A stretch of DNA of 64,000 nucleotides from an uncultured Oscillospiraceae bacterium (GCA_934590325.1 CAKTOW010000007.1:27166-91165), one strand, 5' to 3'. Shown: positions 1 to 9,635, numbered from the stretch's first letter. A program made the numbers and translations. The notes: a model not told the origin generated them from the letters alone.

Positions 1-1509
1 AAGGCGGGAATACCCAAACGTGACGTGTCTCAGCTCCACCGCGCCGGAGAGCTTGCTGTATTCAGCACCGTCGTCCGCCGCTGCTCCCAGGGCGGTATCT
101 GTGGGGTACTTCATAACGTCCTCGATACGCTCCATATCTGCGCGCATCTCCTGAAGGCTCTGCCCCGCCGCGATCAGCGTCATTGCCGGGGACACAAAGG
201 ATGCGAGAAACCCCTGAAACGCCAGGATCATACCTGCGGTGAAGCTTCCCTCCATAGCCAGATAGACGCCCGTCATAAGCACGGCTGTGCCGCAGATCGA
301 GCTGATAAGCACAGGCAGCAGCCCCAGAAGCTGATTTATCCTCTGGAATTTCACCTGACTGGCGTTGACACTTGCCTGATAGCCTGCCCACTTTTCAAAG
401 AACCCGTTCTCCGCGCCGCTGGCCTTGATGGTCTCGATCATCTCGATGCCGGCCACGGTCATACCGGCCAGCTTGCCGGCATCCCGCATCTGTACCCGGG
501 TGATATTGACCCGCTTTTTGGAAATGACGCCCGAAAGGAGCAGGTTCGCAAACACGGACACCAGCCCTATCATTGTCAGCAGCACGCTGTACCGCAGCAT
601 GACCGCAAGGTAGAACACCATCATGACGGCGTCCAGCGCCAGCGGCGCAAAGGTGTTCACCAGGTGTCCCGCGATCTCGGCGTTGGCCGACTGCCTGCCC
701 TGTATGTCGCCCGCCATGCGCTGGGAGAAAAACTCCATAGGCATACGGAGCACCTTCCACAGGAAGGTGCTGTTCCCCACCACCGCCAGCTTTCCGTTGA
801 TCCGCAGAGAATAGACCGCCTGCATCCACGCCGCGACCAGCTGTATCACACTGATACCCGCCAGTGCCAGCGTAAAGGGCATGAGCCAGTCGGGGTTTTC
901 GCCCGTCAGCAGCCGGTCCAGGAACACCCGCGAAAAAGCGGGTGTGATGATGCCCAGCAGTGCGGAGATAACAGCTGTCAGCGCGGCAAAGGCGATAGCC
1001 GCGCCCGCGCCAGACAGCCGCTCTTTTGCATAACTTATCATGGACCGGGGCTTTCCCTCGGGCTTGAAGTCCTCCCCCGGCTCGAAAAACAGACATATCC
1101 CTGTGAACGCATCATCGAAGTCCTTCATGGAAACGGCATACGTTCCCCTGGCCGGGTCGTTCAGTACAGCCTTGTTTCCACGGAATCCATCAAGTACTAC
1201 AAAATGATTAAAATTCCAGTGAATGATACACGGAAATTTTCCACTTTTTTTCAAGTCCTCCGGCTCAAATTTGTACCCTTTCGCCGCAAGCCCGTAGCTG
1301 CGCGCGGCGCGCAGCATATTGCGGGCATTGGAGCCATCCCGGGACACACCGCAGTCCAGGCGCACCTGTTCCAGCGGCACCCATTTCCCGTAATATGCCA
1401 GGACCATGGCAAGACATGCTGCGCCGCACTCCAGCGCCTCCATCTGCATCACAACAGGGACCCTGGCAGCGCCCTTTGTAACGGGGGAATTTCTCTTTCC
1501 TGCCTTCAT
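1..1509 (-). CDS. NHLP-type peptide exporter, peptidase/permease/ATPase (3' end outside window)
   Basis: The minus strand is open from an ATG at 1509 to the window edge (503 codons). A C39 peptidase domain occupies about residues 15-145. Its triad is visible: Cys28 in ALECGAACLAMV, with Gln22 in front for the oxyanion, His102 in IIHWNFNHFVV, and Asp118 in NDPARG. An ABC exporter membrane domain follows from about residue 160 to 440, and the nucleotide-binding domain is just starting (VTFGYS) at the edge. Such proteins cut double-glycine leaders and pump the mature peptide out. The RBS is GAGGGG. The start lies 9 bp after the HlyD-like gene, so the two form an operon. No precursor peptide or maturase is visible here. 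Confidence 0.9.
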   Translation of the reverse strand, partial: MKAGKRNSPVTKGAARVPVVMQMEALECGAACLAMVLAYYGKWVPLEQVRLDCGVSRDGSNARNMLRAARSYGLAAKGYKFEPEDLKKSGKFPCIIHWNFNHFVVLDGFRGNKAVLNDPARGTYAVSMKDFDDAFTGICLFFEPGEDFKPEGKPRSMISYAKERLSGAGAAIAFAALTAVISALLGIITPAFSRVFLDRLLTGENPDWLMPFTLALAGISVIQLVAAWMQAVYSLRINGKLAVVGNSTFLWKVLRMPMEFFSQRMAGDIQGRQSANAEIAGHLVNTFAPLALDAVMMVFYLAVMLRYSVLLTMIGLVSVFANLLLSGVISKKRVNITRVQMRDAGKLAGMTVAGIEMIETIKASGAENGFFEKWAGYQASVNASQVKFQRINQLLGLLPVLISSICGTAVLMTGVYLAMEGSFTAGMILAFQGFLASFVSPAMTLIAAGQSLQEMRADMERIEDVMKYPTDTALGAAADDGAEYSKLSGAVELRHVTFGYSRL

Positions 1510-1518
1510 TTCCACCCC

Positions 1519-1995
1519 TCAGTTCAGCACAAGATCGATCGGCCTGACGCGCTCTGCGATAACGGATACGGCGTACACGCCGTCCTCCAGCCCCGGCGCG
1601 TCGGCGCACAATCTATACGCCCAGCCGTCCCCGGAGAGCCCCGCAAGATGGGCAGCATACGGGTCGATCCGGTCATCGACCCGTATGGGCGTATCCACGG
1701 CTTCAGTCACGGCATACTCGACCCCATCGACTGAAATAACTGCATTTTCTTTTATCCTTCCGTAGTCCTCCTCGCTCACAAAAACGGACAACCGTCCATT
1801 CTCGCAGACACCGCCCGTCTGCACAGTGGTGTCGAGATGCCCGAACACGCCCCATACACAGGCCCCGGCCAGAAGCACAATGACCGCCGCGAGTACCATC
1901 CACACGCTGGGGCTGGAGACCCGGATGTAGTCGTTCATCTGCTCAGGAGATGAGACCTTTTCTAAATTCCTCTGCCGGAAAATCGCACTCCCCAT
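1519..1995 (-). CDS. Small HlyD-like (NHLM-type) secretion adaptor
   Basis: This 158-residue protein starts LFRQRNLEKVSSPEQM-like (here AIFRQRNLEKVSSPEQ), the N-terminal signature of NHLM bacteriocin secretion adaptors. A single membrane segment lies at about residues 32-52. The C-terminal half is short and beta-rich; the long hairpin of full HlyD proteins is absent, so the protein is much shorter than the usual family size. It probably partners the exporter downstream. The ATG at 1995 is preferred over a TTG at 2001 because AAGGGAG sits 8 nt before the ATG but only 2 nt before the TTG. Confidence 0.8.
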   Translation of the reverse strand: MGSAIFRQRNLEKVSSPEQMNDYIRVSSPSVWMVLAAVIVLLAGACVWGVFGHLDTTVQTGGVCENGRLSVFVSEEDYGRIKENAVISVDGVEYAVTEAVDTPIRVDDRIDPYAAHLAGLSGDGWAYRLCADAPGLEDGVYAVSVIAERVRPIDLVLN

Positions 1996-2012
1996 AGTCA
2001 ATACTCCCTTAT

Positions 2013-2125
2013 TCGTTATCCTAAACTATACTCGTTATCCTGGACCATACTCGTTATCCTGGACTATACTCATTATCTTGGACTATACTTGTTATCCTAG
2101 ACTATACTCGTTATCCTGGACTATC
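2013..2125 (-). repeat. Six 19-bp tandem repeats upstream of the peptide-export genes
   Basis: On the minus strand the unit is GTATAGTCCAGGATAACGA. Six near-identical copies (last one partial) sit head to tail at 2013-2031, 2032-2050, 2051-2069, 2070-2088, 2089-2107 and 2108-2125, with one to three substitutions between copies. The array ends only about 18 bp before the adaptor start, so it lies in the leader or promoter. A perfect 16-bp AT palindrome (2133-2148) follows immediately. There are no spacers, so this is not a CRISPR. Confidence 0.95.
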
Positions 2126-2289
2126 GTTATGATATAAAATATTTTATAATCAAATTGTACCGCACAGCCCGCTGTTCGGCAAGGACATTTTTCATCGATC
2201 ACCGATCGCAAGCATAGCAAGCAGGAAAGGCTCGTTATTTCCGCGCCTTATTATCAATACCGCTTATGTATACTATATAAAATTCATGT

Positions 2290-2318
2290 TTTACTTATCC
2301 CGCCGCTGCGCGTATAAT
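2290..2318 (+). promoter_or_regulatory. Candidate promoter of purA-purB
   Basis: TTTACT (2290-2295), a 17-bp spacer and TATAAT (2313-2318) lie 44 bp before the purA start, inside an AT-rich gap. No purine riboswitch core was recognised between the -10 element and the RBS. Confidence 0.6.
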
Positions 2319-2361
2319 AAGCCGTTGTTTGAAAAGCGCACAGAACAGGAGGCGGTCATAT

Positions 2362-3636
2362 ATGGCTAATTGCGCGATCGTAGGTATCAACTGGGGTGAC
2401 GAGGGCAAGGGCCGCATGGTGGACTACCTGACGAGGCAGTACGATGTGGTGGTACGGTACCAGGGCGGCGGCAACGCCGGCCACACCGTCATCAACGACA
2501 TGGGCAAATTCGCCCTGCACCTGCTGCCCTCCGGCATCTTCCGCAGCGGCGTGATGAACATTCTGGGCAACGGCGTGGCGCTGGACTGTGAAAACCTGGT
2601 AGCGGAGATGGAAACGCTCCGCGCGGCGGGCGTCAGCATCTCGCCGGAGAACCTGATGGCCAGCAGCCGGGCCTCCCTGCTGCTGCCGTGGCACCGGGAG
2701 CTGGACGCGCTGGAGGAGGCGCGGCTCAAGGATAAGCAGTATGGCTCCACCAAACAGGGCATCGCGCCGTTCTACTCCGATAAGTATCAGAAAAAGACCA
2801 TCCAGGCGGGCGAACTACTGTGCCCGGAACACCTGAAGGCCCATCTGCAGGACCTGCTGGAGTGGAAGAACCTCATCCTGCAGCGGGTCTACGGCGCCAA
2901 GGGCTACACAATGGCGGAGCTGACCGCGTGGCTGGACACGTATGCCGCACAGGTGCGGCCCTACGTGGCGGACACCGGGCGCTATCTGCGCAAAGCCCAG
3001 GCCGAGGGTAAGTCCATCCTGTTTGAGGGCCAGCTGGGCGCGCTGCGCGACCTGGACTACGGCATCTACCCCTACACCACATCCTCCAACACCATCGCCG
3101 CCTACGCACCCATCGGCGCGGGGCTGCCCACGGCAAAGATCGACCAGGTGGTGGGCGTGGTGAAGGCCTACTCCTCCTGCGTGGGCGAGGGTCCCTTCAC
3201 CTGCGAGTGGTTCGGCGCCGACGCCGAGAAGCTCCGCGAGGCAGGTGCGGAGTACGGCGCCAAGACGGGCCGTCCCCGCCGTGTGGGTCCCATCGACCTG
3301 GTAGCCACCCGCTACGGCGTGGAGGTGCAGGGCGCCACAAATATCGCCCTCACCAAGCTGGACATCCTCAGCTACATGGCCGAGATCCCCGTCTGCGCCG
3401 CCTACGAGATGGACGGCCGGATCACCCGCGAATTTCCCTTCCCCGCCGTGCTGGAGAAAGCCAAGCCCGTTATGGAGTACCGCCCCGGCTGGCAGTGCGA
3501 CATCTCCTGCGCACGCACCTGGGAGGAACTGCCCCAGGCCGCCCGCGATTATGTCGAGTATGTGGAGCAGGCCATCGGCTGCCATATCGGCTATGTCTCC
3601 GTAGGTGCCGAGCGGGAGAGCCTGATCATCCGATAA
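2362..3636 (+). CDS. purA: Adenylosuccinate synthetase
   Basis: The 424-residue protein joins IMP and aspartate with GTP in AMP synthesis. The N-terminus carries the P-loop-like NWGDEGKGR with catalytic Asp13, and GGGNAGHT with His41. Length and overall pattern fit the family. The ATG at 2362 is chosen because AGGAGG (2347-2352) sits 9 nt upstream; an earlier in-frame start would add 11 residues without an RBS. purB follows after 15 bp with its own RBS, so the two enzymes of the IMP-to-AMP branch are co-expressed. Confidence 0.97.
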   Translation: MANCAIVGINWGDEGKGRMVDYLTRQYDVVVRYQGGGNAGHTVINDMGKFALHLLPSGIFRSGVMNILGNGVALDCENLVAEMETLRAAGVSISPENLMASSRASLLLPWHRELDALEEARLKDKQYGSTKQGIAPFYSDKYQKKTIQAGELLCPEHLKAHLQDLLEWKNLILQRVYGAKGYTMAELTAWLDTYAAQVRPYVADTGRYLRKAQAEGKSILFEGQLGALRDLDYGIYPYTTSSNTIAAYAPIGAGLPTAKIDQVVGVVKAYSSCVGEGPFTCEWFGADAEKLREAGAEYGAKTGRPRRVGPIDLVATRYGVEVQGATNIALTKLDILSYMAEIPVCAAYEMDGRITREFPFPAVLEKAKPVMEYRPGWQCDISCARTWEELPQAARDYVEYVEQAIGCHIGYVSVGAERESLIIR

Positions 3637-3651
3637 GTAAGGAGAATCGAT

Positions 3652-5070
3652 ATGTCTCACGATACGTACAACTCCCCGCTGGCGTCCCGCTACGCCTCGG
3701 ACTATATGCTGCGGCTATTTTCCGACGACAGTCGTTACCGGACATGGCGGCGGCTGTGGACGGCGCTGGCCCGCGCCCAGCACCAGCTGGGCCTGCCCAT
3801 CTCCGCGGCGCAGGTGTCCGAGTTGGAGTCCCACATCGCCGACATCGACTACGATACGGCCGCCCGGCGTGAGCGGGAGGTCCGCCACGACGTGATGGCC
3901 CACGTATACACCTACGGCAAGGCCGCGCCCTCCGCCGCGGGCATCATCCACCTGGGCGCCACCAGCTGCTACGTGACCGACAACGCCGACCTCATCCTGT
4001 ACCGGGAGGGCCTTGTCTATCTGCGGACGCAGCTGCTGGCGGTGCTGGGCTCTCTGGCGGTATTCGCTGAAAAATACGCCGCCACGCCCACCCTGGGCTA
4101 TACCCACTACCAACCGGCGCAGCCCGTGACCGTCGGCAAGCGCGCTGCCCTTTGGATGCAGGACTTCTGCGCGGACGTGGAGGAGCTGGACCACGTGCTG
4201 TCCACGCTGCACTTCCTGGGCTGCCGGGGCACCACCGGCACAGAGGCCAGCTTCATGGCTCTCTTCGACGGAGATGCGGAGAAGATTGACGAGATGAACC
4301 GCCGCATCGCGGCGGAGTTCGGCTTCTCCGACTGCTTCCCGGTCTGCGGGCAGACCTATCCCCGCAAGGTGGACAGCCGCATTCTCGCTTGCCTCAGCGG
4401 CATCGCTCAGAGCGCCTACCGCATGGCCAACGACATCCGCCTGCTGCAGCATGACCGCCAGCTGGAGGAACCCTTCGAGGACAGCCAGATCGGCTCGTCC
4501 GCCATGGCCTACAAGCGCAATCCCATGCGCTGTGAGCGTATCTGTTCTCTGAGCCGCTATCTGATGGCCGACGCCATGAACGCACCCATGACCGCCAGCG
4601 TACAGTGGCTGGAGCGTACGCTGGACGACTCCGCAAACCGCCGCATCGCGCTGCCGGAGGGCTTCCTGTGCGCTGACGCGGTGCTGCGCCTGTGCCAGAA
4701 CGTGGCCTCCGGCCTGCGCGTCAACGAAGCCGTCACGGCGCGGACGCTGCAGGAGTATCTGCCATTCCTTGCCACGGAGGACATTATGATGGCCGCGGTG
4801 AAGCGCGGCGGCGACCGGCAGCAGCTGCACGAGATCATCCGCCGCCACTCCATGGCGGCGACAGCGCGCATGAAGGAGGGCCAGCCCTGCGACCTGCTGG
4901 ACCGTCTGGCGGGCGACCCGGCCTTCGGCCTGACCCGCCAGGATCTGGACGCCCTGATGGAGCCCCAGCGGTACATCGGCCGCTGCCCCCAGCAGGTACG
5001 TCAATTTCTGGACGCCTGCGCGCCGCTGCTGCGGCAGGCGCAGCCCGCAGACGGCGACATTCGGATATAA
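3652..5070 (+). CDS. purB: Adenylosuccinate lyase
   Basis: The 472-residue fumarase/aspartase-superfamily enzyme cleaves adenylosuccinate to AMP and fumarate, and also acts on SAICAR. It has the GYTHYQPAQPVT motif with its catalytic His, and the mobile signature loop GSSAMAYKRNPMRCE around residues 282-296. TAAGGAG lies 8 nt before the ATG. It directly follows purA. Confidence 0.96.
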   Translation: MSHDTYNSPLASRYASDYMLRLFSDDSRYRTWRRLWTALARAQHQLGLPISAAQVSELESHIADIDYDTAARREREVRHDVMAHVYTYGKAAPSAAGIIHLGATSCYVTDNADLILYREGLVYLRTQLLAVLGSLAVFAEKYAATPTLGYTHYQPAQPVTVGKRAALWMQDFCADVEELDHVLSTLHFLGCRGTTGTEASFMALFDGDAEKIDEMNRRIAAEFGFSDCFPVCGQTYPRKVDSRILACLSGIAQSAYRMANDIRLLQHDRQLEEPFEDSQIGSSAMAYKRNPMRCERICSLSRYLMADAMNAPMTASVQWLERTLDDSANRRIALPEGFLCADAVLRLCQNVASGLRVNEAVTARTLQEYLPFLATEDIMMAAVKRGGDRQQLHEIIRRHSMAATARMKEGQPCDLLDRLAGDPAFGLTRQDLDALMEPQRYIGRCPQQVRQFLDACAPLLRQAQPADGDIRI

Positions 5071-5215
5071 AGTCAACTCTCTTGGCCGCGCCATCCGCTC
5101 CATGGGCATAAACCCCATCCAAATGGGACATTGAACAACCATAACCAACTTAAAGCCCTTGTGTCTACCAGGGCCGAACCGCCTGCAGCTGGAGTTGCGG
5201 AACAACTGAACACGA

Positions 5216-5250
5216 GGAAAGCCCGCACCACAATGTGGTGCGGGCTTTCC
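5216..5250 (+). terminator. Terminator after purA-purB
   Basis: GGAAAGCCCGCACCAC pairs perfectly with its complement around the loop AAT, followed by CCTTTT. It lies between purB and the pseudogenes on the opposite strand and may serve both. Confidence 0.85.
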
Positions 5251-5274
5251 CCTTTTGTGAGGAACAATATAGGA

Positions 5275-5550
5275 TCACAGTTTGTTGCTGCGTTTCCACA
5301 GACCGGCCTTTTCCGCCGCATCGGCGATGTCTTGCTTGAAGTCCGGGTGAGCAATGCGGATCAGTTCCTCCACACGCTCCCAGGTCGTCAGGCCCTTCAT
5401 ATTGGCAATGCCGTACTCTGTAACAATGTAATTGGTCATATTTGCAGGGATGGATATCTGCGTACCCGGCTCAAAGTACCGGCAACATCGTGGATGTCCT
5501 CTTCAGGACGCCCCACTACTGTCAACTGCACCTCGCCGTACACTACGGCA
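5275..5550 (-). pseudogene. C-terminal remnant of an acetyl/butyryl-CoA:acetate-type CoA-transferase
   Basis: The last 68 or so codons before the stop at 5275 read as the C-terminus of a class I CoA-transferase/acetyl-CoA hydrolase: EPGTQISIPANMTNYIV, then VTEYGIANMKGLT, then IAHPDFKQDIADAAEKAG. Family members normally have 430-450 residues. Upstream, the apparent continuation (GRPEEDIHDVAGT) lies in another frame, so at least one frameshift separates the pieces near 5485. No start or RBS exists. This is a decayed 3' fragment lying directly against the next pseudogene. Confidence 0.8.
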
Positions 5551-7358
5551 TACCTTGATGTCGATGGTCTTGTTGTCTCCCGCGCTGCAGTCGCTGTAGA
5601 CGCCGGAAACCACGTGGCCCGGGGTCTCGCTGGCCAATGCACTGCCGAAGGTCACTTCACCGAACGTCGCCTCGTTGGTACCGTCATAGACCTTCTCCAT
5701 GACCGCCACATCCGTGACGGGCAGTTCCCGTTTTGCGATGGTAATATCTATCGATTTGGGGTGGATGGTACCGGCATAGTTTTCTCTTCCCCGGATCAGG
5801 TGGTAGTATTGATAGGTGCCCGCGCTTGTCGCCTTGGGGATATTCGGGGAAAACTCATAGAGCTGATTGCCTATGCCACCGAACACGAAGATGCCGTACT
5901 TGGGATCCAGCTGGCCCGGTTCGATCAGTTCCTGTGCCGTACCGTCATAGACCAGACCGGTCTTGGCTGTCGGCGGGGTGATGGCGTCCGCCGGAATTTC
6001 GAGTTTGGTGATGGTCAGCGGCTCATCGACGCTCCGCGCGGAGTAGCCGTCCTTGGTGCCCACGAACCAGACCGTATACTTGCCAACCTCGCTGAATTGG
6101 TACTCGGCGGAGTATTTTCCGAAATTCAGGTCTTTCCCCTCCAGCGTGACAGCGTATCGCTGCCCTCCTTCTGAATGTAGAAGGTGACAGACGCGCCCGT
6201 GGTGCACGTCACCTCAAGCCGCACGGTCGTGCCGATCGGCTCGGAACGGGTGGCTTTGCCGTTGGCCCACAGCAACAGAGTCATGCTGGGAATGGGCAGG
6301 CGCGCAATGCTGACGTTGGTCATGGAGGAAACAGCTGCGTCGGCGGTGTCGCTGTCTCGCCACTCATAGCCGCCGTCGCCCTTTGGCCGCTTATAGCCGT
6401 GGCGGTCAAATTCGGTGGGCAGGATGCTGCCCCAGTCCGCACCGTCCGCGATAGTCAGCGTGCCGTTGATGCTGTAGCTGCCCATATCAATAAACACATC
6501 GCTGTTAATCGCGCAGTCGCCGGAGATGTTCTGCAGCAGCGTGACGGGATTCTTGTTGTTGTCGCTGCGGTTCTGATCGTCGATGACATTCTGCAGCGTC
6601 AGATAGAAGGCATACTGCGCCGTGCCGTCCAGCGTCACCGGTACCCGCACCGCGCCCGGCTGGGCGCAATAGGGGTAAACGGCGCTGCTGTCGCTGCTGT
6701 ACCAGCCCTCATAGTCGCACGGCACCACGGAAACGGTCTTTGTCAGATCGTCCGCCGCGTCATATGCCACATAGCTGCCGTCCTCGTACCGGAACGCATA
6801 GCCGGAAACCCACAGCGCTCCCATGCTGCCGGTTTTCTTCTCGGAGCTGTCGATGATGGTCAGGACGTGATTCTCATAAATGATCACCTGCGAGGTCGTT
6901 ATCCGGAAGCCGTTCAGATCCAGCGTGCAGCCGCTGGCCGTGCCAATATTGGTCACGTAGTCCGCCGTATAGTCATCCAGCAGCTTGATGACGGGGTTAG
7001 CCGCCCACGCCGTGGGGGTTATAGCCGCACAGCTCGCAGGTCCTCATGTGCTGCTCCGCGCCTGCATACTGCGCATAGCCCCACGAATGTACCGTGCAGC
7101 GGGAGATCGTCACGGAGGAAACGCTCCTTCCGTCCACCCGCACCTCCGGCTCGCTGCCGGTTTCGATGCACTTGATCTCGTCGTTGCCGTCCTGCTGATT
7201 CCATGTGGTCACGTGGGAAAATGCCGCGCCGCCGCTGTTCTTGACCGTCATTTTCCCGGTGCCGCCGGTCTGCCCGTAGATGGTCAGCGCCTCGGAACGC
7301 CCGTCGGGGAGGGTACCATGACCAGTGCCATCAGCAGGCTGATAATACGTTTCTTCAT
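5551..7358 (-). pseudogene. Frameshifted secreted surface protein with YDG/MBG-like repeats
   Basis: The ATG at 7358, behind AAAGGAAAGAGAG, begins a signal peptide (MKKRIISLLMALVM) that runs out of frame after about 20 codons. Coding then continues in three further blocks: 7000-7275 (SVTISRCTVHSWGYAQY), 6140-7000 (GCTLDLNGFRI, GAVRVPVTLDG) and 5555-6160 (LVYDGTAQELIEPGQ, EKVYDGTNEATFGEV). The breaks lie near 7300, 7005 and 6160. The YDG motifs are typical of Ig-like adhesin repeats of clostridial surface proteins. The C-terminal end, including any anchor, is lost at the junction with the CoA-transferase remnant. Confidence 0.75.
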
Positions 7359-7614
7359 GCTCTCTTTCCTTTCTGCATTTTCCCGATGGTCCATACTATC
7401 CCTATTATAGCGATGATCATGCCGCTTTTCCTGTTCCTGCCAATCATGTCAAAGTATGAGACCTGTGCAAAACCCACGCCGCGGCACCTTTGCCGCGGCC
7501 GCCTTTGGTCATTATACCGGCGGCCCCTGCATATCCCCCACTTTCGCCCCGCCGCGGTACTGACCGGCCGCAGCGAGGCATAAGATAGGGCAAAACGGAA
7601 AGGGGCAAAACGCT

Positions 7615-8391
7615 ATGAGTAAAGTCAGAATATTCCTTCTGCGGCGCTGGTATGTGACGGCCGGCGCCGCGCTGCTGGCCGCCGCTGCCATTTTCTACGC
7701 CGTGAATTACCCGTCCTCTGTCAGCGCGGCGGCCACCACCCGGCAGTTGCCTATCTACTCCGTGGAGCGCAGCCAGAAGGTGTGTTCCATCAGCTTCGAC
7801 GCCGCGTGGGGCAACGAGGACACCCAGACGCTCATCGACATTCTTGCGCAGTATAACGTCAAGACCACGTTTTTCGTGGTGGGCGACTGGGCGGAGAAGT
7901 ATCCGGGATCGGTGAAAGCCCTCCACGACGCGGGCCATGAGGTCATGAGCCACTCCAACCATCACGACCACTATAACAGCCTGTCCACCCAGCAGATCAT
8001 CGACGACGTCACCGCCAGCAACCAGCGCATCAGCGCCACCACCGGCGTGACGCCCACGCTGATCCGCTGTCCCTACGGCGAATACGACGACCATGTCATC
8101 GCCGCCATCCGCTCCATGGGCATGGAGCCCATCCAATGGGATGTGGACTCCCTCGACTGGAAGGACTACGATGCGGACACGATATGCAAGCGCGTGACCT
8201 CCAAGGTCCAGCCCGGCAGCATCGTCCTGTTCCACAACGCCGCGTTGCACACGCCAGAGGCCCTGCCCACCATCCTCACCTGCCTTATCAACGACGGCTA
8301 CACCGTGGTACCTATCTCCCAGCTGATCCTCCCCGCCCCCTACACCATCGACCACACCGGTCGGCAGTTTGCGGCGTCATCGGGCCAGTGA
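7615..8391 (+). CDS. Polysaccharide deacetylase, PdaB-like
   Basis: This 258-residue NodB-fold protein has an N-terminal membrane/signal segment at about residues 11-30. Metal-site motifs are SFDAAWGNEDT (with the Asp-Ala-Ala variant of TFDDG), the His pair in MSHSNHHDH, and RCPYGEYDD. SFDAAWG is characteristic of PdaB proteins, which act on cortex or wall sugar chains in sporulating Firmicutes. It is probably anchored outside the membrane. An RBS (AAAGGGG) precedes the ATG. It stands alone, divergent from the pseudogene. Confidence 0.85.
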   Translation: MSKVRIFLLRRWYVTAGAALLAAAAIFYAVNYPSSVSAAATTRQLPIYSVERSQKVCSISFDAAWGNEDTQTLIDILAQYNVKTTFFVVGDWAEKYPGSVKALHDAGHEVMSHSNHHDHYNSLSTQQIIDDVTASNQRISATTGVTPTLIRCPYGEYDDHVIAAIRSMGMEPIQWDVDSLDWKDYDADTICKRVTSKVQPGSIVLFHNAALHTPEALPTILTCLINDGYTVVPISQLILPAPYTIDHTGRQFAASSGQ

Positions 8392-8501
8392 AACGGTCAC
8401 ATCATACGGGGATTGAACGCCATACGGCTAAATCGTTTTGAGAAGGAAAAAAGCCAGTTGATGTCAGGGGCAGCGCCAACTCTTTATACGCATCGGAATC
8501 C

Positions 8502-8530
8502 TTGCTTTTTGGCAAAATGCAGGATATACT
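8502..8530 (+). promoter_or_regulatory. Candidate galM promoter
   Basis: TTGCTT (8502-8507), 17 bp, TATACT (8525-8530), 45 bp upstream of the galM start. The 184-bp gap before galM shows no other feature. Confidence 0.6.
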
Positions 8531-8575
8531 AAGGGTGAAAAGCTGAAACGCACCTGTGGAGAGGAGACAGCACAG

Positions 8576-9583
8576 ATGAGGGAGATATGTCAGACTTTCG
8601 GCATAACAGCGCTCGGCGAGACCGTGGAGAGCTGGACGCTGAAAAATGAATTTTTGACAGCGGAGGTGCTTACCTACGGCGCTGCGCTGCGTCGGCTGGT
8701 ATTCGGCGGCATGGACGTGGTGCTGGGGTACGACACATTGTTGGAATACGAGAGGAACGACGGCTGCTTTGGAGCAACGGTGGGCCGTGTATGCAACCGC
8801 ATCGGCGGGGCATCCTTCACCTTGAATGGCAAGACGTACCCGCTGGCGAAAAATGACGGAGAAAACCACCTCCACGGCGGCGCGCAGGGCTTTGACAAGC
8901 GTATCTGGATAGCGGAATCACTGCCGGACGGCGTGCGTCTGCGCCGCCTGTCGCCCGACGGCGAGGAAGGCTATCCCGGCGCACTGAACGTGTCGGTGAC
9001 GTACCGGCTGGACGGTGCGGCGCTGCAGATAGAGTACGAGGCTGAGAGTGACGCCGACACCCTGTGCAGCCTCACCAACCATAGCTATTTCAATCTGAAC
9101 GGCGGCGGTACGGCTATGGAGCACACCCTGATGCTGGCGGCGGAGACGTATCTTGAGACCTCGCCGGGCTGCCTGCCCACAGGACGGGCGCTGCCGGTGG
9201 CCGGAACGCCCTTTGATTTCCGCACTGCCAAGCCTGTCGGGCGGGACATCGACGCCCCGGCGGAGCAGCTGCGGCTGGTGAACGGCTATGACCACCATTT
9301 CTGCATAGAGGGCGGCGGCCTGCGCCGGGCGGCGGTACTGCGAGGCGACAGGAGCGGCATCACCATGACGCTGGATACCACCTCCCCCGGTGTGCAGCTG
9401 TATACCGCCAACTGGCTATCCCGGCGGAACGGAAAGGGCGGTGCGGTGTATGAACCCCGCTGCGCCGTGTGTCTGGAGCCGCAGTTTCCGCCGGACGCGG
9501 TGCACCACCCGGCCTTTCCACAGCCGCTGCTGCGGAAAGGTGAAGTATACCGGCACTGCACGATATACACCTTCTCAAAATAA
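8576..9583 (+). CDS. galM: Aldose 1-epimerase (galactose mutarotase)
   Basis: The 335-residue beta-sandwich enzyme interconverts alpha and beta anomers of glucose or galactose. It shows family motifs GATVGRVCNRIGGA, ENHLHGGAQGFDK, the catalytic His in LTNHSYFNLNG, the Asp in GYDHHF, and a C-terminal CLEPQFPPDAVHHP bearing the catalytic Glu. A GGAGAGGAG stretch precedes the ATG. Its place beside cellobiose phosphorylase suggests it equilibrates the glucose released by that enzyme. Confidence 0.93.
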   Translation: MREICQTFGITALGETVESWTLKNEFLTAEVLTYGAALRRLVFGGMDVVLGYDTLLEYERNDGCFGATVGRVCNRIGGASFTLNGKTYPLAKNDGENHLHGGAQGFDKRIWIAESLPDGVRLRRLSPDGEEGYPGALNVSVTYRLDGAALQIEYEAESDADTLCSLTNHSYFNLNGGGTAMEHTLMLAAETYLETSPGCLPTGRALPVAGTPFDFRTAKPVGRDIDAPAEQLRLVNGYDHHFCIEGGGLRRAAVLRGDRSGITMTLDTTSPGVQLYTANWLSRRNGKGGAVYEPRCAVCLEPQFPPDAVHHPAFPQPLLRKGEVYRHCTIYTFSK

Positions 9584-9587
9584 CGAT

Positions 9588-9622
9588 ACGCCCCCCGCGC
9601 AGAGTATCTGCGCGGGGGGCGT
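9588..9622. terminator. Shared hairpin between convergent galM and cbpA
   Basis: ACGCCCCCCGCGCAGA and its complement form a strong stem around GTA, placed between the two converging stop codons. Confidence 0.8.
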
Positions 9623-9635
9623 GCTGTTATTCATT

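Noticed and set aside
25..1734. A 569-codon plus-strand open frame
   Set aside because: It is antisense to the peptidase-exporter and adaptor genes, whose motifs and RBSs are clear; the product is His/Arg-rich low-complexity noise.
2013..2125. CRISPR-like array
   Set aside because: The 19-bp units are contiguous with no spacers between them.
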